Below, piece by piece: positions 16,298 to 25,372 of a DNA stretch of 64,000 nucleotides. The DNA is from BM714 sp964484935. Lineage in GTDB: Bacteria > Bacillota > Clostridia > Peptostreptococcales > BM714. The first letter of the stretch is position 1. Every line of letters begins with the position of its first letter. Both the position numbers and the translations under genes were made by a program. The DNA lies in assembly GCA_964484935.1 (NCBI GenBank), contig CAZAFW010000003.1, positions 32,641 through 96,640 of the forward strand, given 5' to 3'. The notes beneath the pieces are model-generated. The model did no database searches and was not told the DNA's origin. It saw only the letters and a list, made by a program, of their open reading frames with translations.

Positions 16298-17185
16298 TCA
16301 AACGGAATGCCCACCGAAAATATTTCTTAATGCGGCAAGAACCTTTCCTGCATATGTTTCATTCTTGATCGACCTGTACCTTTCAAAGACCGAAAGTGAA
16401 ATCACCGGCGCCGAAACTTCTCTCTCCAATGCCTCCTCCACGGTCCAACGGCCCTCGCCTGAAAAATCAACCGCTCCTCTGATTCCCGTGAGATCTCCGT
16501 GCACTTCAAACGCCTTTTTCATTGACTCCATAAGGAAGCCCCCTATTACAGAACCGTTGTTCCAAATTTCGGTCAATGATTCCATGTTTATGTAGTAATC
16601 GCTCTCGCCGATTATTTCGAAGCCCTCTCCAATGGCTTGCATCATTCCATACTCTATTCCGTTATGAATCATCTTGACATAATGTCCGCTCCCGTAAGTT
16701 CCTATGTAGCCGTATCCGTTGGGTCTGCATAATGCGTCCAGTACAGGCTGTATGCGGGCGTAGGCTTTTTCGGTTCCACCAACCGTCATGCAGGCTCCCC
16801 GCCTGGCTCCAAAAACGCCTCCGCTTGTTCCCACATCCACAAATTCTATACCCTTGCCGCAAAGGGACTTTGCTCGTCTTATGCTGTCTTTATAATGTGA
16901 ATTCCCGCCGTCGACTATCACGTCACCGGCATCTAGATGTTTTTCAAGCTCAGCAATAATATCGTCAACAGCTGTTCCATGTGTAACCATTATCCATATT
17001 ATTCTGGGCTTTTCCAATTTTTTAACCAGTTTTTCAATTTCTGAAGCCATTCCTGCGCCGAAAGAAACCATCTCCCTCGCCTTTTCTTGGTTCCTGTTGT
17101 ATACAGTAACGTCGAATCCATAATCCAAAAGATTCAAGCACAGATTCCATCCCATTTTCCCGAGTCCTATCCATCCAATTTCCAT
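16298..17185 (-). CDS. gnd: 6-phosphogluconate dehydrogenase (decarboxylating), short GndA/YqeC type
   Basis: 295 residues, the length of the short bacterial class rather than the 470-residue classical enzyme. The Rossmann start IGWIGLGKMGWNL, the substrate-site GDVIVDGGNSHYKDS, VDVGTSGGVFGARRGACM, and the catalytic region KMIHNGIEYGMMQ are clear, as is YAGKVLAALRNIFGGH at the C-terminus. It oxidatively decarboxylates 6-phosphogluconate to ribulose 5-phosphate, usually with NAD in this class. It is divergent from a LysR gene that may control it. Confidence 0.92.
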   Translation of the reverse strand: MEIGWIGLGKMGWNLCLNLLDYGFDVTVYNRNQEKAREMVSFGAGMASEIEKLVKKLEKPRIIWIMVTHGTAVDDIIAELEKHLDAGDVIVDGGNSHYKDSIRRAKSLCGKGIEFVDVGTSGGVFGARRGACMTVGGTEKAYARIQPVLDALCRPNGYGYIGTYGSGHYVKMIHNGIEYGMMQAIGEGFEIIGESDYYINMESLTEIWNNGSVIGGFLMESMKKAFEVHGDLTGIRGAVDFSGEGRWTVEEALEREVSAPVISLSVFERYRSIKNETYAGKVLAALRNIFGGHSV

Positions 17186-17302
17186 ATATAGCCACCTCCT
17201 ATGTTTTTTTTACCCTTTGATTTTATAAATACGCTCAAAAACCTTAAATTGGTTCAAACAGAGTGATATACTTACGTTAACGCATTTTAAAGGAGGGCTC
17301 CA

Positions 17303-18214
17303 ATGGATTTCAAGCAACTGGAAGCTTTTGTCGCCATTGCAAAACATAAAAGTTTTTCAAAGGCTGCAGAATCGCTTTACATAACACAACCCACAATCAG
17401 CACCCACATTAAAAACCTGGAATATGAACTGAATGCGACCCTTATAAACAGGTCTTCAAAGAAAATTCATCTTACAGAAGCAGGCGCCATTCTTCACAAA
17501 TACGCCGTGGATATCTTAAACAAACGCGATTATGCAATTTATTCCCTGAACAATTACAAAGGAAAAATAGAGGGACTTTTGGAAATTTCGGCAAGTTCTG
17601 TCCCAGAAGAACATTTGCTGCCCAAAATGCTTATGTCTTTCAGTGAGAATTTCCCGGATGTACGTTACAGGATTTCGAAATACGATTCTGGCATGATTTT
17701 GAAAAAAATCATTCAGGGGGAAATTAATTTCGGGATAGTCGGTTCAAAAGCTGATTCCGGAAAACTGGAATACATAAGAATAATGAGCGATGAAATAATC
17801 TTGGCGGCTCCCCCGAAAGAAATGTACTCTTCACTTGGAGAAATTTATCCCGGGGATTTGAAAGCCTTCAAGTTCATATTGCGTGAAAAAGGCTCCGGCA
17901 CAAGAAAAGCCCTTGAAGATGCCCTGTCGGGACACGGAATGTCTCTGTCCGACCTTTCTGTAAGCGCTTTAATCGAAAACAACAGAACAATTGTCGAATG
18001 CATTAAAAAGGACATGGGCCTAACTTTCCTGTCAAAAAACGTAGTGGCAAAAGACATTGAAAACGGCTCGGTCATAAGCATTCCGGTAAGCGGAATGGAT
18101 ATAAAGAGAGACTTCTATTTTGTCTACAACCGGTCAATGGCCCTTTCGCCTCTAGCGGAAGCTTTCAAAAACTTCGTATTGGACAAAGTGGATAAAAACG
18201 ATCTGCTAATGTAA
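17303..18214 (+). CDS. LysR-family transcriptional regulator
   Basis: 303 residues. The N-terminal winged HTH (MDFKQLEAFVAIAKHKSFSK, then AAESLYITQPTISTHIKNLE) is followed by a PBP-like effector domain from about residue 90. ATG follows AAAGGAGGG. Its divergent neighbour is the 6-phosphogluconate dehydrogenase gene, 117 bp away, the usual arrangement for LysR control. CysL/CysB-like features (EEHLLPKMLMSFSENFPDV) are present in many LysR proteins and do not identify the effector. The stop codon lies in a 41-bp palindrome acting as terminator. Confidence 0.9.
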   Translation: MDFKQLEAFVAIAKHKSFSKAAESLYITQPTISTHIKNLEYELNATLINRSSKKIHLTEAGAILHKYAVDILNKRDYAIYSLNNYKGKIEGLLEISASSVPEEHLLPKMLMSFSENFPDVRYRISKYDSGMILKKIIQGEINFGIVGSKADSGKLEYIRIMSDEIILAAPPKEMYSSLGEIYPGDLKAFKFILREKGSGTRKALEDALSGHGMSLSDLSVSALIENNRTIVECIKKDMGLTFLSKNVVAKDIENGSVISIPVSGMDIKRDFYFVYNRSMALSPLAEAFKNFVLDKVDKNDLLM

Positions 18215-18251
18215 AATCTTCCGGAAGAAAATTTCTTCCGGAAGATTTTAC
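18211..18251. terminator. Bidirectional terminator, 41-bp perfect palindrome
   Basis: GTAAAATCTTCCGGAAGAAA, one base, and its exact reverse complement. It lies between two convergent genes (LysR ending 18214, VTT protein ending 18257) and has A/T tracts at both ends, so it can stop transcription from both sides. Confidence 0.85.
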
Positions 18252-18256
18252 ATTGT

Positions 18257-18877
18257 CTACAATTTGTAGTGCTTCTTTTCATACCTTTCAAGTATAACCT
18301 TAGCTACATATCCTATGAACAGCATAAGGGTTATTAAAAATATGGAACGCACGGGATCGTGATACATGGCCTTGAAATTATACCCTATTATGCTAAGGAA
18401 AAAAATCATCACGAGTTTACCAGCCAGCGTCGCGGCGATAAAACGCTCAGTCGACAAATCCGACAATGCCGCAATAAAAGAAACCAGAAAGCTAGGGGTA
18501 AATGGAAAGCAATACAATAGAAAGAAAGGCGCAAAACCCCTTTCCCGTATTCTCACCAGCCTGTAGGCTGTTTTATCGTTTGCATAAATTTTGTTAAACA
18601 GCCCATGGTTGCCGAAATTGCGCAAAAGCAAAAATACGAGTATTGTCCCCGCAGATGTCCCCACCCATGAATATATGTACCCCAACACAAAACCGAACAC
18701 AAACACGTTTACGGTTACAAAAAGAACCAAGGGAAGAAAGGGCAGGAAGGCCTCAACGGAAACAAGTCCGATTCCCAATATAAAACCGAACCCCCTCAAA
18801 TACTCAATGGCAGCCACAAGGTTTTCTTCAGAAATATATGCCATAAGCTCCCTAATAAAACCTGTAAACGCATCCAT
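18257..18877 (-). CDS. VTT-domain (TVP38/TMEM64, DedA-superfamily) membrane protein
   Basis: About 206 residues with five to six helices. The VTT core is visible as FVFGFVLGYIYSWVGTSAGTILVF and RGFAPFFLLYCFPFTPSFLVSFIAA. The frame is open to 18979 from a GTG, but ATG at 18877 with GGAGG 9 bases upstream is better supported. VTT proteins are thought to act in lipid or small-solute handling and membrane homeostasis; proposed scramblase activity is known for some relatives. It is the last gene of a possible feo-YheT-VTT transcript. Confidence 0.8.
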   Translation of the reverse strand: MDAFTGFIRELMAYISEENLVAAIEYLRGFGFILGIGLVSVEAFLPFLPLVLFVTVNVFVFGFVLGYIYSWVGTSAGTILVFLLLRNFGNHGLFNKIYANDKTAYRLVRIRERGFAPFFLLYCFPFTPSFLVSFIAALSDLSTERFIAATLAGKLVMIFFLSIIGYNFKAMYHDPVRSIFLITLMLFIGYVAKVILERYEKKHYKL

Positions 18878-18963
18878 TGCGGCAATCCTCCAATTAAGTC
18901 TTATATTCTGAATATACCACAAAAGTCTTCTCCGGAAACTCTTGCTTGATTTTTCGGATCGGT

Positions 18964-19929
18964 TTAACTTCCCTCGCACTCAGTAAAATAGCTGCATATC
19001 CTTTTCTCGTGCCAAAACGAGCCATTTCCGATGCTGGAAAAACCAACATGCCCGCCAAACTTTGTGACAATCCAATTTACGTAATCGTTTTCTCTTATTT
19101 CATTTTCACTGGGATAGCATTCCTTCCCCAGGAAGGGATCGTCCAAAGAGTTTATTACCAATACTGGAACCCTTATCTCCTTAAGATAGGGCTTAGAACT
19201 TGCCCTTTTGTAATAATCGTCCGAATCACTGAATCCGTGGAGCACAGAAGTGTATCTGTCGTCATATTCTTTCAAAGTCCTTATTTTTTCGAAGCCGGAA
19301 AGGTTGATTTCATCAGGATGCACTTCTTTCTTTCTCTCCAGGGTCTTTCCAAGTTTTTTGAGAAACCTCTTCCTGTATACAATATTTTTAGGGGAATCCA
19401 AGGCCCTCGAAGCGGATGCAAGGTCGCACGGCACAGATACTGCGGCGGCCGCCGCAATCTCATAGCCGCCCGGCGCATTTGTCCCCTCTTCACCAAGAAA
19501 CTTGAGAAGAACATTGGCCCCCAGGCTGAACCCCACCATGAAAATGTTTTCATAATCCATTTTTTCGGAAACATGACCTATGATTTGCCTCACGTCCCCT
19601 GTGTCCCCGCTGTGGTAAAAACGCAGGAGCCTGTTGGGCTGACCTCCGCAGCCCCTGAAATTCACGCACAATGCGTCAATACCCGAGCCGTTAAGCGCTT
19701 TAGCCATTCCCTTCATGTAAGGCCTGCCTGCGCTCGATTCCAAGCCGTGGAGAATTACGGCAATGGACTTGCCTCCGACACACGACCAATCGAGATCCAA
19801 AAAATCCCCGTCTTCGAGCTCAAACCTTTTTCGCGCATAAATCAGGTCCGAAACATTTCGGACCTGGGAATGATAAACAGTATTAATGTGCGCGTTAGTG
19901 AAAATTCTCTGGGGCCTATAAATCGTCAT
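18964..19929 (-). CDS. YheT-family alpha/beta hydrolase
   Basis: About 321 residues. Visible: the oxyanion-region HGLESSAGRPY, the family motif NFRGCGGQPNR, the nucleophile elbow VGFSLGANVLLKF (Ser), the acid loop NSLDDPFLG and the catalytic His in GGHVGF. This is the COG0429 (YheT) pattern; members hydrolyse esters or lipids of unclear identity. ATG at 19929 lies within the last 14 bases of the FeoB-associated gene, so translation is likely coupled. A longer open frame to 19998 has no ribosome site. Confidence 0.88.
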   Translation of the reverse strand: MTIYRPQRIFTNAHINTVYHSQVRNVSDLIYARKRFELEDGDFLDLDWSCVGGKSIAVILHGLESSAGRPYMKGMAKALNGSGIDALCVNFRGCGGQPNRLLRFYHSGDTGDVRQIIGHVSEKMDYENIFMVGFSLGANVLLKFLGEEGTNAPGGYEIAAAAAVSVPCDLASASRALDSPKNIVYRKRFLKKLGKTLERKKEVHPDEINLSGFEKIRTLKEYDDRYTSVLHGFSDSDDYYKRASSKPYLKEIRVPVLVINSLDDPFLGKECYPSENEIRENDYVNWIVTKFGGHVGFSSIGNGSFWHEKRICSYFTECEGS

Positions 19930-20101
19930 CGCCCTCGTCACCGCCTTCTGAATTTTCTTCTCTGTATCCGCAGGACTTTGAGCAGCTTCCGCATCCACCC
20001 GGGCATTGGCCTTCTTTTACTCTATTGATGTTTTTCCATATGACATATGCGGCATACGATATTAAAGCTGCCGCTATCGCAAATGTAAGGATCTGTCCCA
20101 T
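19916..20101 (-). CDS. FeoB-associated Cys-rich membrane protein
   Basis: 61 residues: one membrane helix (about 4-22), then a CPGGCGSCSKSCG cluster, then an acidic tail (EGGDEGDDDL). This small protein is commonly encoded just after feoB in Firmicutes and is thought to help FeoB, perhaps as an iron-sulfur or iron-delivery partner in the role FeoC plays elsewhere. ATG follows AGGAGG. It is 9 bases after feoB and overlaps the YheT hydrolase gene. Confidence 0.88.
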   Translation of the reverse strand: MGQILTFAIAAALISYAAYVIWKNINRVKEGQCPGGCGSCSKSCGYREENSEGGDEGDDDL

Positions 20102-20110
20102 AGCGCCCTC

Positions 20111-22117
20111 CTATCCGACAAACAAACCGCCGATTTGGTATACTCCAAAAGCTATGACCCAAGCCAATGTCATTTGATAGACTATTGAAAAGCCCGTCCA
20201 TTTCCATGACCCGGTTTCTTTTTTTATCACGCTGATGACTCCTATGCAGGGGATGTACAGCAGCACATAAACCATAAAGCTGTAAGCGCTCAGCGAAGTG
20301 AACGAGGCCGATAGCGCATCAGCGAGGCTGGCTCCACTGCCCGCTCCCGCTCCATATGCAATCGACATGTTGCTTACTATGATTTCCTTTGCCACCACAC
20401 CAGTCAGAAGGGAAAGCGAAGCCCTCCAGTTTCCGAAACCCAATGGTGTGAACATTGGAGCAATAAACTTTCCGACCGACGCCGCGAAACTGTCGGTAAA
20501 GGCTGCCGGTCCTGCAAAATTGTAGTTTAGCAAAAACCATATCACTATTGAAGCGGCGAATATCAATGTCCCCGCCTTTACAATGAATTCCTTGACCCTT
20601 TCCCATACATGGATTCCGATTCCTTTGGCGGTCGGTATCCTATAGGGCGGCAGCTCAATGAGAAGCGGTATGGGCTCGCTCTTGAAGAAGGTCCTCTTAA
20701 ATACAAATGCAACTGTTACAGCAACCGCAATTCCTAAAAAATAAAGAGAGAAAACCACCATAGACTTGTTCCTTGGGAAAAAAGCCGACGCAAACAGAGT
20801 ATACACAGGCAACCTGGCAGAACATGACATAAAAGGATTTATAAGTATTGCCGTCATTCTGTCCTGTTTGTTCTCAAGTGTGCGAGTGCTCATTATTGCC
20901 GGAACATTGCAGCCGAAGCCAAGCACCATTGGAATGAAAGCCTTTCCCGACAAACCTATCCGCCTCATTGTCCTGTCCATGATAAAAGCGACCCTTGCCA
21001 TGTATCCGCTGTCTTCCAAAATGGATATCGCAAAGAAAAGAGTTGCTATATTCGGCAAAAATACCAATATTCCTCCAACTCCGCCAATTATGCCTTCTAC
21101 CACAAGCGATATCAGCCATTCCGAAACGCCTGCTCCCGTCAGCCAGTCAAATGCTGCGTTTGCCAGTATTTCTGAAAAAAACACATCAACCAGATCGAGA
21201 AGCCTGTTCCCAACCACATCGAATGTGAATGCGAAAACGCCCATCATTATCAATATGAAGATAGGCAGTCCGAGGTATCTGTTCATTGCTATTTTGTCTA
21301 TCTTGTCTGAAACCGTTTCCTTGTCCCTGCTCTTGTCAATAACTACCGCATCAACGAGTCTGTTTATGAATTCATACTTTTTTTTGACAATCAGTTCTTC
21401 GTATCTTTCGCCGTGGCTGTTTTCCGGATCAAGGTAGGCCTTTTGCCCCGATCCCATAAGGTTCATTATTTCTATATCCTCTTCGATTACCCTGAGTGAA
21501 AGCCACCTGTGGTTGAACCTGCCCAGGCATGCCAAATGGTCAATCAGTTTGTGAGTCTCAACTATCTTATTCTCTATATCCTGGCCGTAATCCACTTCAA
21601 TGGGATAGTATCCATCCGATTTTTTTGCAGTTTCGACAACGGCATCAAGGAGTTTTCCTTTGTTTCCCATCTTTGAAGCTGTGATAGGGACAACAGTCGC
21701 TTTCAATTTTTTTGAAAGTGCCTCAACATCTATCCCTATTCCTTTCTTCTCAACAATATCCATCATGTTGAGGGCTATTACAACAGGTCTTCCCATTTCT
21801 ATCAATTGTATAGTCAGATAAAGATTCCTCTCAAGATTTGAAGCATCGACTATATTGAGGATCACATCAGGCTTTTCTTCAATAATGAATTTTCTTGTAA
21901 CTATTTCCTCCATCGTATATGGAGAAATGCTGTATATTCCAGGCAAGTCGGTCAAAAGAATGTTTTCTTCCCCGTACTTGAATCCGCCTTCCTTCTTTTC
22001 AACGGTTACTCCCGGCCAATTCCCCACATAATGTCTTGCGCCAGTCAATTCATTGAACAAAGTTGTTTTTCCGCTGTTGGGATTGCCGGCAAGCGCAACC
22101 TTTATCTTTTTATCCAT
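20111..22117 (-). CDS. feoB: Ferrous iron transporter FeoB
   Basis: 668 residues. The N-terminal G-protein domain has G1 GNPNSGKTT, G3 DLPG and G4 NMMD. The membrane part has two Gate regions (CSARLPVYTLFASAFF and the downstream repeat after the core region) and about ten helices. It imports Fe2+ using GTP or ATP hydrolysis. It follows feoA by 24 bases and is expected to be under the Fur box at 22409-22427. Length is slightly shorter than the E. coli protein (773) and normal for Firmicutes. Confidence 0.96.
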   Translation of the reverse strand: MDKKIKVALAGNPNSGKTTLFNELTGARHYVGNWPGVTVEKKEGGFKYGEENILLTDLPGIYSISPYTMEEIVTRKFIIEEKPDVILNIVDASNLERNLYLTIQLIEMGRPVVIALNMMDIVEKKGIGIDVEALSKKLKATVVPITASKMGNKGKLLDAVVETAKKSDGYYPIEVDYGQDIENKIVETHKLIDHLACLGRFNHRWLSLRVIEEDIEIMNLMGSGQKAYLDPENSHGERYEELIVKKKYEFINRLVDAVVIDKSRDKETVSDKIDKIAMNRYLGLPIFILIMMGVFAFTFDVVGNRLLDLVDVFFSEILANAAFDWLTGAGVSEWLISLVVEGIIGGVGGILVFLPNIATLFFAISILEDSGYMARVAFIMDRTMRRIGLSGKAFIPMVLGFGCNVPAIMSTRTLENKQDRMTAILINPFMSCSARLPVYTLFASAFFPRNKSMVVFSLYFLGIAVAVTVAFVFKRTFFKSEPIPLLIELPPYRIPTAKGIGIHVWERVKEFIVKAGTLIFAASIVIWFLLNYNFAGPAAFTDSFAASVGKFIAPMFTPLGFGNWRASLSLLTGVVAKEIIVSNMSIAYGAGAGSGASLADALSASFTSLSAYSFMVYVLLYIPCIGVISVIKKETGSWKWTGFSIVYQMTLAWVIAFGVYQIGGLFVG

Positions 22118-22141
22118 TCGCCTACTCCTATTTCACTAATT

Positions 22142-22372
22142 TTATATTTTTCCTAAATTTCTCACTTCGATTTTTTCGCTTATGCCTTTGCCCAGAACAA
22201 GTCTCGAGCCCCTGACGCTTATAACTATAGCATTGCCTGGTTCACTTGAAATCACCTTGACTCTGACTCCCGGTGTAAGGCCCATATTATACAACCTCAT
22301 TTTAAGGTTTCTTCCAGAATGTATCCTGTCAATTACTACAAATGAATTGGCTTTCGCTTCTGCAATAACCAT
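22142..22372 (-). CDS. feoA: FeoA, ferrous iron transport accessory protein
   Basis: 76 residues forming a single SH3-like FeoA domain (IHSGRNLKMRLYNMGLTPGVRVKVIS; shown as landmark fragments RLYNMGLTPG and SRLVLGKG). Upstream codons to 22420 are open, but ATG at 22372 follows GGAGG by 7 bases, and the longer form would run into the Fur box. It binds and modulates FeoB. It is the first gene of the feo operon. Confidence 0.92.
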   Translation of the reverse strand: MVIAEAKANSFVVIDRIHSGRNLKMRLYNMGLTPGVRVKVISSEPGNAIVISVRGSRLVLGKGISEKIEVRNLGKI

Positions 22373-22408
22373 AAATCTGCCTCCGTTCTTGTTGATATTG
22401 ATACTGAT

Positions 22409-22427
22409 ACTGATAATCATTATCAGT
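22409..22427 (-). promoter_or_regulatory. Fur box of the feo operon
   Basis: The core TGATAAT-C-ATTATCA (22411-22425) is a perfect 7-1-7 Fur site, flanked symmetrically by AC/GT. It lies 12-30 bases downstream of the -10 element, so iron-bound Fur would block transcription. Confidence 0.92.
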
Positions 22428-22438
22428 GGCTATAAATA

Positions 22439-22467
22439 ATTTTACCACCTTTTTCGATGGTTGTAAA
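22439..22467 (-). promoter_or_regulatory. Sigma-A promoter of the feo operon
   Basis: Leftward: TTTACA (22467-22462), 17 bases, TAAAAT (22444-22439). Placement directly upstream of the Fur box supports it. Confidence 0.75.
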
Positions 22468-22587
22468 GAATACTATGAAAATATGTTCTCTACTATTATG
22501 CCACCATTTTGAACATATGTCCATAATAAGTCATCCCTTGTTTTCGTGGATGTGTGCTGCGGCAAGTAAAATTTTATTTCAAAACAA

Positions 22588-22626
22588 ATGAATCGGACCG
22601 CCTTTGAACTTACGGCCCGATTCATT
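22588..22626 (-). terminator. Terminator after the DUF1295 gene
   Basis: AATGAATCGG(G)CCG and CGG(T)CCGATTCATT pair around a 12-base loop, followed leftward by TTTGTTTT. Confidence 0.8.
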
Positions 22627-22660
22627 ATTGAACGCCTTTTTCAATGAAATTGAAACCGCT

Positions 22661-23437
22661 CTATTCACTTTTTTTCGGGAACCACGGTATGAACTTGCTT
22701 GTAACCCTGGCGTAGGCCTGGAATTCTTCGTTTTCGGCATATTTCTTTTCAAGCATCGGAACACCTGAAACAAAAACAAGAAGAATTGTTATAGTAAGAG
22801 GGCTTATTATTCCCAAAATTCCGCTGTCTGTCCCAATTCCAATTATGAAAATACCCCACCACATTGTCGCTTCCCCAAAATAATTGGGGTGGCGTGTATA
22901 TTTCCACAGACCATTCTTCATTATTTTCCCCTTATTATCGGGGTTTTGTATAAATTGTTTGAGTTGCCAGTCACCGAGAGCTTCAAAATAAAAACCCTTT
23001 ATCCAAACCAGAGCTCCTAAAATTCCCCAAATGGAAAAAGATGCCTTCTCGGTAGCATTTATTGCAATGACCGGATAGGCGATTACCGCCATAAAGAAAG
23101 CTTGGAGCATGAATATTTGAAGAAACGCCCTTGGCACAAGCCATTTCCCCCATTCTTTTCGCCATGCGGCATATCTGAAATCCTCCGGTTTTTTCCAGTT
23201 TCTCTTTATTATATGGTAAAAAAGCCTAATGCCCCAAACAGTCACCAGCAATGTCGCCAGAATTCCTGTTTGAGTGTAGTTTCCGGCTCTCGCCAAGGAG
23301 TAGACAGCCACCAAAACAAAACCTATTCCCCACCCGATGTCAACTATGGAATTGTTCTTTATAATCAAAGCAACTACAAAAAAAACTGAAAAATATGCAA
23401 ATATCAAAATGATGGATTCTTTTAAAACAATATTCAT
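22661..23437 (-). CDS. DUF1295 / steroid 5-alpha-reductase-like membrane protein
   Basis: 258 residues with about six helices and the C-terminal block NGLWKYTRHPNYFGEATMWWG, the signature of the DUF1295/isoprenylcysteine methyltransferase-like fold that binds NAD(P)H or S-adenosylmethionine. Family members reduce or methylate lipidic substrates; the substrate here is unknown. ATG at 23437 is 2 bases after the stop of the DhaL-DegV gene, whose last codons also hold its ribosome site AAAGGAG, so translation is coupled. A lipid link with the upstream fatty-acid-kinase-like gene is plausible (inference). Confidence 0.82.
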   Translation of the reverse strand: MNIVLKESIILIFAYFSVFFVVALIIKNNSIVDIGWGIGFVLVAVYSLARAGNYTQTGILATLLVTVWGIRLFYHIIKRNWKKPEDFRYAAWRKEWGKWLVPRAFLQIFMLQAFFMAVIAYPVIAINATEKASFSIWGILGALVWIKGFYFEALGDWQLKQFIQNPDNKGKIMKNGLWKYTRHPNYFGEATMWWGIFIIGIGTDSGILGIISPLTITILLVFVSGVPMLEKKYAENEEFQAYARVTSKFIPWFPKKSE

Positions 23438-23439
23438 GA

Positions 23440-25248
23440 TTATTCGCTCCTTTTAAGTTGCACGGCAACAGCAACGGCTTTCTCACCCGCGCTTAGAGCT
23501 ACAACGGTCGACACCTCGGAAATATATTCAGGAGGCATCCCAAGCAACCCTTCAAGTCCGCGTGCATAGTCGTCGGCAAAATTTTCTCCCCTGTAATGAA
23601 CAAGGGCATACCTTTTTATTCCGTACTCTTCATTGAGATTTCCAACTATATCCATGATCTTTCTTTTGTTGGCCTTTCTGCTGAAGGCCTTTGCGAATGA
23701 TATGCCCCTCCCCTTTTCATCAAGCGAAACAATCGGTTTAAGGTTCATAGCGCTTGCGAATCTTCCCTTCATAGGGCTAAGCCTCCCCCCCCTGACCATG
23801 TATTCAAAAGTATCAACACTTACAAAAATTTTTGTCTTGGGAATGCAGTCGTATACGATTTTTAATATTTCACTTTTCTTTGCTCCTCTGGAAATTGCTT
23901 CAGCCGCCTCGCAAACGACGAGTCCCTGCGCAGCCGAATTCAGTTTTGTGTCGACCAAAGTCACTCTCGACTGCATTTCTTCCGGAAAAAGTTCAAGCGC
24001 CTTTACAGCTGAATTGAAGGTGCCGCTAAGGGACGATGAAACAAATACGCCTATGACTTCCTCGTAATGGCTGAGCAGGAAAGTAAATGAATTCTCAAAT
24101 GATTTCAAGCTGGGCTGGGAGGTCTTTGGAAAGACGGCAGACCTGTCTGCGAGCTCCTGGAACTGCTCGGGGAATATTGTCACTTTATCGAAAAAAAGGC
24201 TTCCATCGATTTCCAGATTGATGGGAACAACCGTTATGTTTTCATCTAAAATGATATCATCAGGCAAATCCGCCACCGAATCTGTTACGAGGGCAATTGT
24301 GCTCTTTTTATTGTTGACGGCAAGGTACTGTGCATGCATGTCGTCGATCTTTTTTTCAATTACTTTTCCATATTCGGGAATTTTAGCAAACATCTCCGCC
24401 GGTCTGTCGGTATGGACATGGATTCTTGTATTTTTGTTTCCTCCCGCCACGATTACACTGCTTCCGTATCCTTTAAGAAAAGTCTTAAGTTCTTCAGTGT
24501 CGATTGAAACATCGCTCCTTAGCAAAACCTCCGAGCAATATCTTTCCGAAGGCATTTTATCGGTCGAAGAATGATCGTCGAAAAACTGGATTCTCCGACT
24601 GTTTTTATTGGAATCAAAAACAGCCTCCCTGATGTTTCCCGAGTTGATCAGTTTTACTATTCCCTCTGTAAAGTGGACAAATCCCTTGGCTCCAGAGTCT
24701 ACGACGCCCGAATCCTTTAGGACCTTCAAAAAATTCGGGGTTTCCGAAAGGGACCTTCTGACAATCTTTTGGGCATCGTTCAAAAGCACAGCAAAATCGT
24801 CCGTTTTTCCCCTAGAGTCATAAACCGCCCTTGCCCATTCCCTTATTACAGTAATCATGGTCCCTTCAACAGGATTCAACATGGCTTTATATGCGTAGCC
24901 CGCCGCCTTCATGACCGATTCTCCGAAAGACTTGGTGCTCAGGACTTCCCTGTCGTTTATTTCCATTGCTATCCCGTTGATGAACTGGGCGAAAATGATT
25001 CCGGAATTGCCCCTTGCCCCCATTATTGCCGATTCCGCCAAGGATTGAAACGACTTGTCGATTCTGTCGACAAAAACGGTGTTTCTCAACATTGAATTCA
25101 TTGTTGAAGAAAGATTGCTGCCGGTATCGCCATCGGCCACAGGGAATACATTGATTCTGTTGAGATGGTCAGAATTCCTTATGACTTCCATTGCGCCCGA
25201 ATGTATTGCATAGTTTAGTCTTTTTCCATCGATATACTTTATCCTCAT
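23440..25248 (-). CDS. DhaL (DAK2)-DegV fusion, fatty-acid-kinase-like protein
   Basis: About 602 residues. Residues 1-200 are a DhaL/DAK2 ATP-binding domain (NVFPVADGDTGSNLSSTM with Mg-binding Asp residues, and MGARGNSGIIFAQ). About 215-310 resemble the FakA middle domain (YCSEVLL, IHVHTDRP). About 315-602 are a DegV/FakB lipid-binding domain (ALVTDSVADLPDDI, FVSSSLSGTFNSA, FVSVDTFEYMVRGGRLS). In known systems FakA phosphorylates a fatty acid held by separate FakB; here both are in one chain. ATG at 25248 has GGGGG 6 bases upstream; a second ATG at 25254 is too close to it. Confidence 0.88.
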   Translation of the reverse strand: MRIKYIDGKRLNYAIHSGAMEVIRNSDHLNRINVFPVADGDTGSNLSSTMNSMLRNTVFVDRIDKSFQSLAESAIMGARGNSGIIFAQFINGIAMEINDREVLSTKSFGESVMKAAGYAYKAMLNPVEGTMITVIREWARAVYDSRGKTDDFAVLLNDAQKIVRRSLSETPNFLKVLKDSGVVDSGAKGFVHFTEGIVKLINSGNIREAVFDSNKNSRRIQFFDDHSSTDKMPSERYCSEVLLRSDVSIDTEELKTFLKGYGSSVIVAGGNKNTRIHVHTDRPAEMFAKIPEYGKVIEKKIDDMHAQYLAVNNKKSTIALVTDSVADLPDDIILDENITVVPINLEIDGSLFFDKVTIFPEQFQELADRSAVFPKTSQPSLKSFENSFTFLLSHYEEVIGVFVSSSLSGTFNSAVKALELFPEEMQSRVTLVDTKLNSAAQGLVVCEAAEAISRGAKKSEILKIVYDCIPKTKIFVSVDTFEYMVRGGRLSPMKGRFASAMNLKPIVSLDEKGRGISFAKAFSRKANKRKIMDIVGNLNEEYGIKRYALVHYRGENFADDYARGLEGLLGMPPEYISEVSTVVALSAGEKAVAVAVQLKRSE

Positions 25249-25310
25249 TTCCATCCCCCTTGCAAGAAAGTAATATTATATATATTCCCAAAAGGTGCCA
25301 TTCAAAGCAT

Positions 25311-25357
25311 AAAAAAAAGCGCCTCGACTCTAAGTCGAAGCGCTTTTGCTATTCTAT
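25311..25357 (-). terminator. Rho-independent terminator after the four-rhodanese gene
   Basis: AAAAGCGC(T)TCGACT and AGTCGA(G)GCGCTTTT make a long stem followed leftward by eight T residues. Confidence 0.9.
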
Positions 25358-25372
25358 AGTCAATGACAGGAA

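Noticed and set aside
18946..20028. A 360-codon open frame on the plus strand
   Set aside because: It lies opposite the YheT hydrolase and FeoB-associated genes, which have clear family motifs. Its own protein shows no domain and its start has no ribosome site.
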